A stretch of 64,000 bases of DNA from Aurelia coerulea (GCA_039566865.1 CM076962.1:8364743-8428742); one strand, 5' to 3'. Positions 22,469 through 32,735 are shown, counted from the first letter of the stretch. The notes: generated by a model from the letters alone, not told the origin. Translations and numbers: made by a program.

Positions 22469-23661
22469 GGCCTTTCCCATAATTACGTCATAGCCCGAGC
22501 AGCGCGCATTGCATCATGGGACTAGTAGTTAAAAATCTGATCTCATGTTCTGATTTGTATGGAGTTGCAAGGAAGCGTGCGGATGTAAGTGGTTTAGCGT
22601 GATAAATATTGAAGAAAAACATGGAAAGATCAACTGAATTTACAGATGAATATGTTCCTAGCTTTTTTCAAAACTCTGTCCTGTGATCGGTGCGACAGAA
22701 TTGCAGAATCGAGAAGTTTTAGCGGAGGAAGAGGACGAATGCCCAACACGGCCTAACGTCAACATTACATGGTCAACGTGAACGGAAATGGGCAAAGAAA
22801 AGGGAAAGCTGTCGTTCGGGGATTCACATACTGTGTTCCTGACTGCTTTATCAAAAGTAGACGGAATCCAGAACTTTCATTTTGCAATTTCCCAACGAAA
22901 AGAGTGCAGAAGAGCAGGAACTGCTAAAGAAATGGTTGCACATGATTTCGCGAAAGGATTTCAAGGCACCAAGGTAGGTTGGGACACAGAATGTGTTCAA
23001 AGCATTTCGTTGGGGTGCAAAAAAACATACAAGAATGATATTCTCACTATTGTGCCAAAACCTAAAAACCAGAAAGGGCAGACAGAGGGCCACAAATAAA
23101 TCAAAGAACAGAAAAATTATGCCAAAATGTCAAAGTAAAACCTGGGTCCTTGAATATGAAATCCTTTCGCGAAATCATGTGCAACTATTTCTTTCGTAGT
23201 TCCTGCTTTTCTGCACTCTTTCCGTTGGGAAACTTGTAAAAATGAAAGTTCTGGATTCCGTCTTCTTTTGATAAAGCAGTCAGGAACACAGCATCTGAAT
23301 TCCCCAACGACAGCTTTCCTTTCTCTCTAGTTCTCTTTGCCCATTTTGTTCACGTTGATCATGCCATGTTGACGTTAGGCCGTGTTAAACATTCGTCCTC
23401 TTCCTCCGCTAAAGCTTCTCGAATCTGCAATTCTGTCGCACCGATCCCCAGGCTAGAGTTTTTTTAAATTAGGGACATACTCAAAGGTAAATTCAGTAGA
23501 TCTTTCCATGTTTTTCTTCGATATTTATCACGTCAAACCACTTATTTCCGCACACTTCTTTACAACTCCATACAAATCACAACACGAGATCGGATTTTTA
23601 ACTACAAGTCCCATGATGCAATGCGCGCCGCTCGGGTGATGACGTAATTATGGGAAAGGCC
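22469..23661. mobile_element. 1.19-kb foldback element, TIR GGCCTTTCCC, TA target duplication, carrying a THAP domain
   Basis: The ends are 22-bp perfect inverted repeats (start GGCCTTTCCCATAATTACG), flanked by TA at 22467-22468 and 23662-23663. Inverted similarity continues for about 500 bp on each side (22469-22975 against about 23148-23661), with a unique centre of about 170 bp. The left arm encodes a THAP-type zinc finger; the right arm holds part of it in inverted form. Insertion split the family A LINE. THAP domains are the DNA-binding domains of P-element-type and some other eukaryotic transposases. The TA duplication is short and could be chance or a 2-bp TSD. Confidence 0.8.
22817..23010 (+). 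pseudogene. Decayed THAP-type C2CH zinc finger
   Basis: Translation shows YCVPDCFIKSRRNPELSF with FP a few residues later. After a frameshift KKWLHMISRKDFKAP supplies the conserved Trp, and after another shift CSKHFVG supplies the last Cys and His. The C-x4-C, W and C-x2-H order is that of THAP domains. Two frameshifts make it a remnant. No catalytic domain follows in the centre of the foldback. Confidence 0.75.
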
Positions 23662-24443
23662 TATTATTATAGAATGGTTCGCAAACAATTACATGAAACT
23701 TAACGAAGGTAAATGCCACTTTATGATTTTTTTTTTAAAAAACAGATCAAGATGTCGGCATAAATATTGGCAACTGTACCGTAAATATTTCACAAGAGGA
23801 AACACTTTTAGGGGTTTTTGATTGATACAAATCTCAGTTTTGAAAAGCATGTAAGCAATATTTGTAAAAAGGCTGGTAACAAACTATTTGCTTTGTCATG
23901 CATGTCCGCATATCTAGGAACTGATAGATTAAAACTATTGATGAGAGCATTTGTAACTAGCCAGTTCCAATACTGTCCTTTGGTATGGATGTTCCATAGC
24001 AGAAAGATGAATAACAAAATCAATAGGCTGCACGAGAGAGCCTTACGAATTGCTTATAAAGACTATACTTCCAGCTTTGAAACCTTATTAGAAAAAGATA
24101 GATCTGTAACAATACATCAGAAAAATGTACAATTGCCAATGACTGAAATGTTCAAAACTACTAATAATTAAACCCCAGTTTTGGGGACGAAATTTCCCTG
24201 CAAAGAACTCTCACATATATTTTGAGAAACACCAATACATTCTTACTACCTATAGTACATACAGTTAATCATGGTACTGAAACAATCCGATACAGAGGGC
24301 TGCGTATTTGGCACTCTCTTCCTCAGGAAACTAAGGATTCAAATTATGTGCATCAATTTAAGAATAAAGTCAAACATTGGACCAATGAAGGCTGCGACTG
24401 CAGACTTTGCAGGCAGTACATTCCTCAACTCGGCTTTCTATAA
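23662..24443 (+). pseudogene. LINE family A RT thumb and C-terminal domain
   Basis: Resumes with IEWFANNYMKLNEGKCHFM, then after frameshifts NLSFEKHVSNICKKAGNKLF, FVTSQFQYCPLVWMFHSRKM, RALRIAYKDYTSSFETLL, and ends EGCDCRLCRQYIPQLGFL. It aligns throughout with the 61742-63530 copy. The last Cys cluster is the family signature. Confidence 0.85.
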
Positions 24444-24540
24444 TTTTACACATTTTTTAATATGAACTTTGTAATTTGATTTGAACATTGTAATTTGATC
24501 TGAACTTTGTAATTTTATTGACTAGTTTTACTTGTATATA

Positions 24541-24826
24541 CCGGGTGTCCCAAAAAAAGGTAACAGATTTGATTGGGACTAGCGATAAGAAGTTAAGTTG
24601 AATCGACCCCTGATAAGTTTTGAAGTACTCTTAGATAGTTAACTTGAAGATTGATACCTTATTTGTTGATATTAGTGCATCAAGAGTTGGAATATTAATC
24701 TTGAAAGTCCAAATTTGCCTCCTACTCCAAACCAGAGCTTTTGGGGTTTGGCCTAAGCTGCAAACTCGCTGTGCTGTGGAATCTCCTCAATCATAGCCAA
24801 GTACAAACAAGAAACCTCGTGCTTAG
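24541..24826 (+). repeat. Mariner-like non-autonomous element end (CCGGGTGTCCCAAAAAAA)
   Basis: TA followed by CCGGGTGTCCCAAAAAAA, then about 200 bp ending in CCAAATTTGCC and CCAGAGCT words. The same start and similar internal words recur at 58377-58560. TA plus a CCGGGTG-type end suits a Tc1/mariner-derived MITE. Its far end is not defined because the gypsy element inserted at 24827. Confidence 0.5.
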
Positions 24827-24994
24827 TATGGTATTTTGGTGACCGTAGGGTAGGCTAATAATGAGGCATATCTAGATTCGAATCATCATCATGCTCCCGT
24901 ACTCATATCTACAACTCGTACCACTTTCACGCATTCCTCACAGTTAAATGTCACATCACGTGCTTACAGTCCATCACGTGATAACTATATTACA
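24827..24994 (-). repeat. 3' LTR of the gypsy element
   Basis: 168 bp, identical to 29200-29367 except at 24917. On the element's strand it begins TGTAATATAG and ends ACCATA. Confidence 0.93.
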
Positions 24995-25011
24995 TCACTC
25001 CTTCTTCTTTT
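24995..25011 (-). other. Polypurine tract
   Basis: On the minus strand AAAAGAAGAAGGAGTGA directly abuts the 3' LTR, as expected for a plus-strand priming site. Confidence 0.85.
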
Positions 25012-25079
25012 AAGATTTGTTTCGAATTTTAATCACAATATTTTATTATTTTTTTTGTTATTTTCTGTTTGTGTCCATA

Positions 25080-28000
25080 TCACTGTCCAAAATAAAAGTC
25101 AGTTTGTTTCCTTTGCCGTGTTGGGTAGCGTCGTTCAACTTGTTCATTTGTATCACCTCCTGGCGCTGTATCACACGGTCTTGGGAAAGTATCGTCCTCA
25201 TCGATTTCTAAGCTTTTGCGCTGTTCTGGTATTTTCTTGAACCAGGAACAGTTTCTTGTTATCTGATGATCTGCTCTCTCTGCAGTTATCATTGATCCGT
25301 TGATTTCTGTTATCTCATATGGATTTGGATCATAAAAAGTACTCAATTTGTTTTTGCGATCTGTTTTTACTAAAACAGTATCTCCAATGTTGAAAGTATG
25401 ACATTCATGTTGCTTTCTCTTTTCGGCATCTCCTTTCATCCTTTCTTTTGAAGCTTGGTCTTTTTCTCTGACTCCTTCATCGTTCTGCTTCTTTGCTGCT
25501 ATTTCAGGCAATTTTGTTGCAATATTTCGTGCAAACATAAGACTAGCTGGTGTCTCTCCTGTTGATACATGTGGCGTTGCTCGATAGTTTCTTAGAAATG
25601 TAAACAATTCACGTTGCCACACCTTGTTTTCACTGTGTGCAGCTTTCACAGTTTTGTTCAATGTTCTCATAAATCTCTCGACTTCACCATTTGCGCGTGG
25701 CCAGTGTGGCGTAATTTTGCGATGGCGAAAACCAAGTTCATTCTTAAAATCCTTGAATCTGTATCCACTAAAAGGCGGTCCATTGTCCGACTTTACAACA
25801 CGAGGAATTCCAAACGAGGAAAAAATTCGATCGAGTTTCGGTATAACCGACTTTCCAGCGGTTGAACGAACGATTTCGATCTCCGGAAAACGAGAATATT
25901 CGTCAATAACAACGAGTAAATATTCACCATTAGGGTACGGTCCACTAAAGTCAACTGAAACCTTGTCCCAAGGTCCACGGGGTAACTTGGACATTTTATA
26001 CGGCTCTAGCTTTTCTTTTGCAGTAGTAGCTTGGCAAGGAATACAGTTCTTTACGATATTTTCAACCATTTGATCAATTCCGGGAAACCATACTTTTTCT
26101 CTGAGAAGTGACTTGGTTTTGACAATGCCTTGATGTCCCTCATGTGCGAGGTTAACGACGCGATTTCTGAGTTTACTTGGAATTACTAGTTTTGTTCCCT
26201 TCAAAATAAATCCATCGTCTGTCACTGTTAGTTCTTCTTTTACCTTCTTGAAAACCTTCAAGTCTGGTATCTCTGACATTTTGTGCCAGGTTTCATCCAA
26301 AATTACCGATTTAAGTTCAGTCATAACTGAATCCTTTGTGATTTCACTTAGAATTTCATGAGAAGTCATGGCAACAGGCGTAACATGACGTGTGATAAAG
26401 TTCACATACTCTTCGGCAATATTATGTTTCTTCTTCGAATTGTTGACTGGATGTCGTGACATAAAATCGGCTGGATTTCCCTTTCCAGGTTTGAATGTGA
26501 CTGTGAAGTCATAATTTTGTAACCGTAAGCTCCAACGTTCTATTCTTGCTGGCGGTCGTGAGTTTGGATTGTTAAAAATAATTTCCAAAGCTTTATGATC
26601 AGTTACAATGTTGAATTGAGCTCCATAAATGTAAAGATGAAACTTTTCACAAGCCCAAACGATTGCGAGGGCCTCCTTTTCTGTTTGAGAATATCGGCGT
26701 TCTACATCGGATAATGTGCGGCTTGCATAAGCACAAACTTTTGCTTGAATTGAGCCATCAGGGTTCACTGTTTTCTGTGTTAAAATCGCTCCTAATCCAA
26801 CTGGACTGGCATCGACAAGAATTTCTGTTGATTTCTTCGGATCGAAGTACGCCACGACAGATTTACTTGTCAGTGCTTCTTTCAGCTTGTCAAACGCAGC
26901 TTGATGTTGATCAATCCAAGTCCATTTCGTCGATTTTTTCGTCAAATCCCGAAGTGGGGCGGCGATTGTAGCGAAATCTTTGATAAAACGAGAAACGTAA
27001 TTCACGAGTCCGAGAAAAGAACGAAGTTCAGAAACGGTCTTCGGTGTCGATGTTTCTTTGATAGCCTGAATTTTCTTCTCGTCAGCTTTCATGCCTTCAG
27101 CTGAAAATGTATAACCATAGAAGTTAAGATTGGCTTTGTTAAAAGTGCATTTTCTCTTGTTCAACGTGAGTCCTTTCTCGCGGAGCCTCTGAAAAACATT
27201 GCGAAGGGCTTGGTCGTGTTCTTGTTGCGTTTTGCCAAATATGATTATGTCGTCACTGAGATTGCGACAACCAGGAATCCCAGCGAGAGCTGTTTGAATT
27301 TGATACTGAAAGACTTCGGCAGCGGAAGAAATTCCGAACGCAAGTCTTTGATAGCGATAAAGTCCACGATGTGTTGCAAATGTTGTTATACCTCGGCTGT
27401 TGAGGTCCAACTCAAGTTGATGGTATCCTTTGTTTAGGTCGAGCTTGGAAAAGACAGTTGCACCATTGAGATCATGAATGATTTCGTCGACGGTCGGTGT
27501 TGGATGTCGTTCTCGTGTAATCGCTTGATTGGCTCGGCGCATGTCGACACAAACTCGTATCTCATCGGGATTGTTCGGTTTCGGGAATACTACAAGAGGA
27601 CTAACCCAAGGAGTCGCTCCAATGGCTGGTTCAATTATATCGTTGTCTTCGAGTTCGTCGAGAGCTTTGTCAAGGGCTTTTCGAATGTGAAAAGGAACTC
27701 GGCGTGCTGGTTGGGCGATGGGAGTAACATGTTCGTCGATATGAAGTTTGATTTGCGTGTCCTTTAATTTTCCCACACCAACAAATAATTCTGGATGTTC
27801 TTTTATTAAACTTGATGACATATTAGCACTTGGTACACTGCGTCTTTCCATTGGATGAATGGTCGATGACGGATGTTGTGCAGGATTTCCTTCTTGAACG
27901 TTATCAATGTTGACTTGTAACAAGTTTAACTCAGTGGCTGTTTGAAAACTCAGAAGGTTCCCTGTTGATTTCCTTGCGACATAAAATGTCCCGAACGTTA

Positions 28001-29147
28001 TTCGATTGCGTGTTTCTACTTCTGTCTCGAATTTTCCAGCAATGTCTAACGGTACGTCTGATGCATATGCAAATATTTTGCTGGTAGATGACGTCAGTTG
28101 CAATTTTGGATTCTGTACTTGGATCTTATCAAAAGTGGGTGTATCAAGAATGTTGATGCTTGCTCCAGTGTCAACAATGACATCAATTTTGCACTTCCCA
28201 ATTTTAACTGTAGTTTTTGGGGGCTTCGAAGTACACCTTTGCAAACTTTGTACTCCGAATAGAATTTCCTCATCTGAAGAGTCTGAAGACTGTGACGTGG
28301 ATTCGTCAGTGTCTCTTCCAGGTTGAACAGCTTGCACTGCACGATTCGATTTTCGCTGTTTTATTTTCGCGGGATTGTTTGACTGCAGCTTTGAACGGCA
28401 AACTTTTTCAAAATGGTTTGATTTCTTGCATGCTCTACACAGTTTACCTTTGGCTGGACAGGGTTTTTCTTGCGTATGGGGATATGATCCACCACAATTA
28501 AAACATGTCTTGGCACGTGTTTGCGACCTTCGCTGATTATTGCCTCTTTGTGGCTTAGGTCGAAATTTTACTTTGTTCACCTGTAGATCTGACATGTCTG
28601 TTGTTGCATGTTCTATTCCAATAGCTTGGCCTTCCGAAATCTCTAAAGACCGACCAAAGTCAAGTAGTTCTTGCAATTTAAGTGTTGGTTCGCGAAGTGC
28701 TTTTCGTCTGACCCTTTTTGACGAGCATCCTGAGATGATTTGTGATTTCACCTCTACATCTTTCTCTTTAAACTCACAATGAGTGGCAAGTTGTTGTAAT
28801 CGAATATGATATTCATCTAGCGTTTGAGCTTCATGTTGATTAGCTTGGCGAAAAGTATATCGTTCAAATTCGATATTCTTCTTTGGTTGGAAGTATCCAG
28901 TCAGCTTTTCAACTGCTTTTTTGTAATCTTTTGCTTCACCAGTGTCTGGTAAAGTCTTGAAAATGCGATAGACTTCTTCTCCACTGAAATGCAATAAAAG
29001 TGCACGCTGGCGTTTAGGATCGTCGATTTCCATGGCAGTGAGAAAATTTTCGAAGCGTTCTATGTATTCAGTCCACCTTTGTCCTGTGCTAGAAGGATCT
29101 CCCCTTGCATCAAAGGGTGGAAAATATAAACTCGGCAGCATGGCCAT
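25080..29147 (-). CDS. Gag-Pol polyprotein of Ty3/gypsy retrotransposon
   Basis: One 1355-residue frame without stop or shift; ATG at 29147 lies 52 bp inside the 5' LTR. Gag fills about residues 1-210, followed by two zinc knuckles (Cys215-Cys218-His224-Cys230 and Cys237-Cys240-His245-Cys250). Protease DTGAS is at 326-330. The RT has LDLNKGYHQ near 569 and the catalytic box LSDD at 630-633. RNase H has LVDASP near 777, Glu near 824 and VTDH at 848-851. Integrase has its HHCC module (His1002, His1005, Cys1035, Cys1038) and the DD35E triad Asp1066, Asp1121, Glu1157. Gag and Pol share one frame, so no frameshift or stop suppression is needed and product ratios must be set by processing. No envelope gene is present. 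Confidence 0.95.
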   Translation of the reverse strand: MAMLPSLYFPPFDARGDPSSTGQRWTEYIERFENFLTAMEIDDPKRQRALLLHFSGEEVYRIFKTLPDTGEAKDYKKAVEKLTGYFQPKKNIEFERYTFRQANQHEAQTLDEYHIRLQQLATHCEFKEKDVEVKSQIISGCSSKRVRRKALREPTLKLQELLDFGRSLEISEGQAIGIEHATTDMSDLQVNKVKFRPKPQRGNNQRRSQTRAKTCFNCGGSYPHTQEKPCPAKGKLCRACKKSNHFEKVCRSKLQSNNPAKIKQRKSNRAVQAVQPGRDTDESTSQSSDSSDEEILFGVQSLQRCTSKPPKTTVKIGKCKIDVIVDTGASINILDTPTFDKIQVQNPKLQLTSSTSKIFAYASDVPLDIAGKFETEVETRNRITFGTFYVARKSTGNLLSFQTATELNLLQVNIDNVQEGNPAQHPSSTIHPMERRSVPSANMSSSLIKEHPELFVGVGKLKDTQIKLHIDEHVTPIAQPARRVPFHIRKALDKALDELEDNDIIEPAIGATPWVSPLVVFPKPNNPDEIRVCVDMRRANQAITRERHPTPTVDEIIHDLNGATVFSKLDLNKGYHQLELDLNSRGITTFATHRGLYRYQRLAFGISSAAEVFQYQIQTALAGIPGCRNLSDDIIIFGKTQQEHDQALRNVFQRLREKGLTLNKRKCTFNKANLNFYGYTFSAEGMKADEKKIQAIKETSTPKTVSELRSFLGLVNYVSRFIKDFATIAAPLRDLTKKSTKWTWIDQHQAAFDKLKEALTSKSVVAYFDPKKSTEILVDASPVGLGAILTQKTVNPDGSIQAKVCAYASRTLSDVERRYSQTEKEALAIVWACEKFHLYIYGAQFNIVTDHKALEIIFNNPNSRPPARIERWSLRLQNYDFTVTFKPGKGNPADFMSRHPVNNSKKKHNIAEEYVNFITRHVTPVAMTSHEILSEITKDSVMTELKSVILDETWHKMSEIPDLKVFKKVKEELTVTDDGFILKGTKLVIPSKLRNRVVNLAHEGHQGIVKTKSLLREKVWFPGIDQMVENIVKNCIPCQATTAKEKLEPYKMSKLPRGPWDKVSVDFSGPYPNGEYLLVVIDEYSRFPEIEIVRSTAGKSVIPKLDRIFSSFGIPRVVKSDNGPPFSGYRFKDFKNELGFRHRKITPHWPRANGEVERFMRTLNKTVKAAHSENKVWQRELFTFLRNYRATPHVSTGETPASLMFARNIATKLPEIAAKKQNDEGVREKDQASKERMKGDAEKRKQHECHTFNIGDTVLVKTDRKNKLSTFYDPNPYEITEINGSMITAERADHQITRNCSWFKKIPEQRKSLEIDEDDTFPRPCDTAPGGDTNEQVERRYPTRQRKQTDFYFGQ

Positions 29148-29187
29148 TTTGAGGCTTGATTCAGCGCTCCATTAATTTGTTTATATC

Positions 29188-29199
29188 CTCGTCGCCAGA
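29188..29199 (-). other. Putative tRNA primer-binding site
   Basis: TGGCGACGAGGA starts 1 bp inside the 5' LTR border on the element's strand. TGG at this place is the usual complement of a tRNA CCA end. I cannot assign the tRNA without a search. Confidence 0.6.
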
Positions 29200-29367
29200 T
29201 ATGGTATTTTGGTGACCGTAGGGTAGGCTAATAATGAGGCATATCTAGATTCGAATCATCATCATGCTCCCGTACTCATATCTACAACTGGTACCACTTT
29301 CACGCATTCCTCACAGTTAAATGTCACATCACGTGCTTACAGTCCATCACGTGATAACTATATTACA
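29200..29367 (-). repeat. 5' LTR of the gypsy element (promoter-bearing)
   Basis: 168 bp; pairs with 24827-24994. CTTAG follows at 29368, completing the target-site duplication. Confidence 0.93.
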
Positions 29368-29531
29368 CTTAGGAACACATTTTAGTGGAAATCTGACTCT
29401 GAACTTTACAATCAGATTCAAGAATTTAGCCCCGAAGAGACCCCTTTCTTGATTCTACAAAAACTTTAAATTATACCTGCCTGAGAAAAGTTATTCATCA
29501 GCGAAATAAGTCACGTAGGCTTTAACACATA

Positions 29532-31029
29532 AAGATAAGGCTCAAATCCTTACTGGTTGTCAGAGCATGCGGAAATCATCCAATTTCATGCTTGTCAGCC
29601 AATGAGATCACCGCTTTCTAGCCCCTGGAGACAAAATCGGTCGTTTGAAGTAAATTTTCTAGTACCCTCACTAAAACTGAAATGGATGCTAAAATACTTT
29701 AGTTATTGGCAATTTTTTTTAATAAATCAGTTGTGGGGATGTCCGTCCAGAGTTGTTTACATGTTTATGCACACAGCTTGTTTGGGGCCGGAGCTGCGTT
29801 CATTTTCCGGTCGAAGAATATTGACCTTCGTTAAAATATCTATAGAAATTGCTACAAGTTTGATATAAAGATAAGAATTTCAGCGATTATTCATACTGGC
29901 CTGAGCAATAACCGAAACTCTTTCACTGCTATCATATCTCAAAAACTCTTTCACTGCTATCATATCATTCTAAAAATTGGAGGCAATTTCTAATGACTTC
30001 GTTTGCATTTTTTACTGGTAGAGACATCATTTCAAACAACAAACAGGGCTCATAAGCTTGCATCACATAACATTCCTTTTCCATGCGCTTTAGCGAGGCA
30101 CTCGTGAATTGTATTCACGCATTTCGTTATTTTCGTTCTTATTTCAATCAATGCAAAACATAAAAAGAACAAAATCGTATTTTGGGTTCGCTACAAAAGA
30201 TACCCGGCTTTGCTCCTTTGTTTGTTTGCATTGACTGATTGAATCAAATGCGTGAAAACAATTCACGAGTGCCTCTCTAAAGCGCATGAACTCGTTCTAT
30301 AGGAATGTTTTGTGATGCAAGACTTTTAGGATACCAAGTTCACTGTTTGTTGTTTGAAGCGGAGAGACTGTGCAGAGAAAAATATGGACCGAGGAAAGTT
30401 TTTGCCATTCGCCCACAACTGGTCGTTTCTTATAAAAAATTGCTAATGTAAAAAAAGGCAAATGAAGTCAAACTGGTGAATGAGTCATGGGTAAGTGCAT
30501 TATTTAGCTCAAGAATTTTACCGTAACTTTTTAAGTGCAATGGAATGAGTTTTAAGCGAGGAAAAGCTTAGGCCCAAATGATATCTCTGCCAGAAATCAT
30601 TAGAAATTGCCTCCAATTTTGAGATATGATGGCAGTGAAGGAGTTTGGGTTATTGCTCAGGTCAGTATGCATAATCGCTGAAATTCTTATCTGTATATCT
30701 CATTTGTAGCGATTTCTATAGATATTTCAACGAAGGTCAATATTCTTCGACCGGAAAATGAACGCAGCTCCGGCCCCAAACAAGCTATGTGCCTAAACAT
30801 GTAAACAACTCTGGACAGACATCCCCACAACTGATTCATTTAAAAAAATTGCAAATAACTGAAGTATCTTAGCATCCATTTCAGTTTTAGTGAGGGTACT
30901 AGAAAATTTACCTCAAACGACCGATTTGGTCTCCAGGGGCTAGAAAGCGGTGATCTCATTGGCTGACAAGCATGAAATTGGATGATTTTCGCATGCTCTG
31001 GCAACCAGTAAGGATTTGAGCCTTATCTT
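29532..31029. mobile_element. Foldback element, about 1.5 kb, ends AAGATAAGGCTCAAATCC
   Basis: Left arm 29532-30160 and right arm about 30220-31029 are inverted copies around a centre near 30190. Examples are GACCTTCGTTAAAATATC against its complement near 30730, and GAGGCACTCGTGAATTGT against its complement near 30265. A 28-bp word (ACTCTTTCACTGCTATCATATC) is doubled in the left arm only (29917-29970). The right arm has about 190 bp of extra sequence (about 30400-30590). No TSD is visible. No coding sequence is recognised, so this is a non-autonomous foldback of unknown class. Confidence 0.75.
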
Positions 31030-32010
31030 GCTCTATCGATACTCACTGTCACTGTTCGTGAAAAAACTCGTTATAACTGTAACTAAAATTTATCTTCATT
31101 CTGGCTTCTACGCCCAATGCCACGGGAAAAGAGTTATCAATCTGATTTTCACTTAAACTTGATGAAAACGGCCACACTTGCAGTGTAAGAGAATGTAAAC
31201 AACATCGACGGTCAGTATTTTTACTTTTAAAGAGAGTGAATCTAAACTTTTAACTGGTATAAATTGGTCTTCGAAGGTGTTCTCTGTCCGCAAAATCTTA
31301 GTTGGCAACTATCATGAAAAGTTTGACATGCATTAGGAGGATAGACATATTTTGCGTCCTTTTAACATAATATATCATTTCCAAATATTTTTTCTGATTT
31401 AATATACGATTATTTGCAACGCCAAGATCAGGCGACCTTTGTTTAAATGCTTCAGTGGATCTCTACCAACCTTCCTTGATAATTATAACGGTACAGCAAC
31501 AAAAGGGACAACGACTAGTTCGAACAAAACGATTCAATAGGCCTTTATCATAAATCGGAGTTTGCAGATACGTCATACATTGTTAGATATCAAAGACGTT
31601 TCGTAGTTGCGTATTATCGTACAATCACCAGGTAAAGTTTCACCACAAAAGCTCAGCATGATGGAGAAGGCAATAAGGGGAGAAGGGGGAAATATATTGC
31701 CTGTATCCGCACAGAGCGCTAACTTCAATGGGAAATCGTGCCGACTTTTTGGTCGAAATAATTGATAGTTTTGCATGGAAAATGATAAACAATGATATGA
31801 AAAGCTGAATTTGTTTGGAGCAATGTTTAATTTGTTATTTATTGCTTTTCCTCGACACAGCGCACTTCTCCATCGAATAAAAAAGTCATTAGGTACGGTA
31901 TCAATACAAAATTCAGTTTTTTTAAAAGCTCCAAAATATTTTATTTCTTGCATTAGAATCTTCAAAGTTTGTTGCCACGAAGACCTCGTTAGGTTACAAA
32001 TGCTGACTAA
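31030..32010. other. No gene recognised
   Basis: A minus-strand frame of 173 codons (31573-32094) is open but runs into the neighbouring MITE and resembles no family I know. I do not support it as a gene. No RNA gene or splice-bounded exon is seen. Confidence 0.45.
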
Positions 32011-32441
32011 GAGGCCCTTTACATGAGAAATTTCAACCCGGGTTGAGTTAAACACGGGTTGAGTTTCAACTCGGTTGACGGTGTAAGCCTTCATCGCGTT
32101 TACATGAGGAAGGCCGAGTTGAAACTCAACACGGGTTCAACTCAACTCGGCAACTCAACCCGTGTTGAAATTTCAACACGGGTTGAAATTCTCATGTAAA
32201 CGCAAACAATTTTCAACTCTGTGCGAGATTAGAATGCGGACAAAGGAGATCGAATCTATTTCCGCAATCATTCAAATATTTGAGTGGGCTCACATTCCTT
32301 CTTCTATTGTTTGCAACCATGTGACCTAATCTCAACCCGTGTTGAGATTTCATGTAAACGCAAGGCAAAATAAGCAATGCTGTTAAACTCAACCCGTGTT
32401 GAATTTCAACACGGGTTGAAATTTATCATGCAAAGGGCCTC
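32011..32441. mobile_element. 431-bp PIF/Harbinger-type MITE built of palindromic units
   Basis: The ends are inverted (GAGGCCCTTTACATGA at left, its near-complement at right), flanked by a TAA duplication (32008-32010 and 32442-32444), the TWA target of PIF/Harbinger. Inside, the near-palindromic word CAACCCGTGTTG or its complement CAACACGGGTTG recurs at least eight times in both orientations, often as TTTCAACACGGGTTGAAA. A TTTCATGTAAACGC word near 32347 is shared with the related MITE at 57969. No transposase is encoded. Confidence 0.85.
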
Positions 32442-32504
32442 TAAATTAGAACACAATGGCACAAGAACCTTTTGAGTAATGCGCCTTTGAAAATTTAGCC
32501 CTTT

Positions 32505-32735
32505 CAGACAATCAGTTGCAAAATTGTTGAGCCATTCTAAAAAATATGGTTTTTTGGCACTGTGCCCCCCGTCCCCCCTTTGCAATGTTGAAATCAGTCG
32601 GAAAAGTTGTAAATCGTTAGTTGCCAACAGAAAAGTCGCGTTTGTTTCCGATCAACATTGCAACGGGGGGAGGCCGGGCAAAAAACCTTATTTTTTTTAA
32701 TGGCTCAACAATTTTTCAACTGATTCTAGATCATG
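32505..32735. repeat. Inverted repeat, arms about 90 bp
   Basis: AATCAGTTGCAAAATTGTTG and TGAGCCATTC near 32505-32545 are mirrored by GAATGGCTCAACAA-like sequence near 32700-32725. A C-rich stretch near 32567 faces a G-rich one near 32665. The centre is AT-rich. No TSD is defined. Confidence 0.6.

Larger units (their letters stand above)
20456..24538 (+). mobile_element. LINE (family A), 5' truncated, split by a THAP foldback
   Basis: Endonuclease at 20456-21433, RT at about 21440-22468, then RT thumb and C-terminus at 23662-24443, all on the plus strand. It has a premature stop between EN and RT (21431), a foldback insert at 22469-23661 and at least two frameshifts in the 3' half. The terminal Cys cluster is CDCRLC followed by YIPQLGFL, as in the 59850-63855 copy. 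The 3' UTR contains three imperfect repeats of GAACTTTGTAATTTGAT. The truncation point falls just before the first APE strand (FMIAETKLDSSF). Confidence 0.9.
24827..29367 (-). mobile_element. Intact Ty3/gypsy LTR retrotransposon, 4541 bp
   Basis: Two 168-bp LTRs differ at one position (C at 24917, G at 29290). The 5-bp target duplication is CTTAG (24822-24826 and 29368-29372). On the minus strand the order is 5' LTR, a short leader of about 52 bp with a primer-site-like TGGCGACGAGGA starting 1 bp inside the LTR, one uninterrupted gag-pol ORF, a polypurine tract, and the 3' LTR. Size, paired zinc knuckles and single-ORF layout resemble the Mag/SURL-like branch of Metaviridae. Everything needed for retrotransposition appears present, and the LTR identity indicates recent insertion. 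Confidence 0.95.

Noticed and set aside
31573..32094. 173-codon minus-strand open frame
   Set aside because: Its start lies in the palindromic MITE, there is no domain or family resemblance, and composition is that of non-coding DNA.
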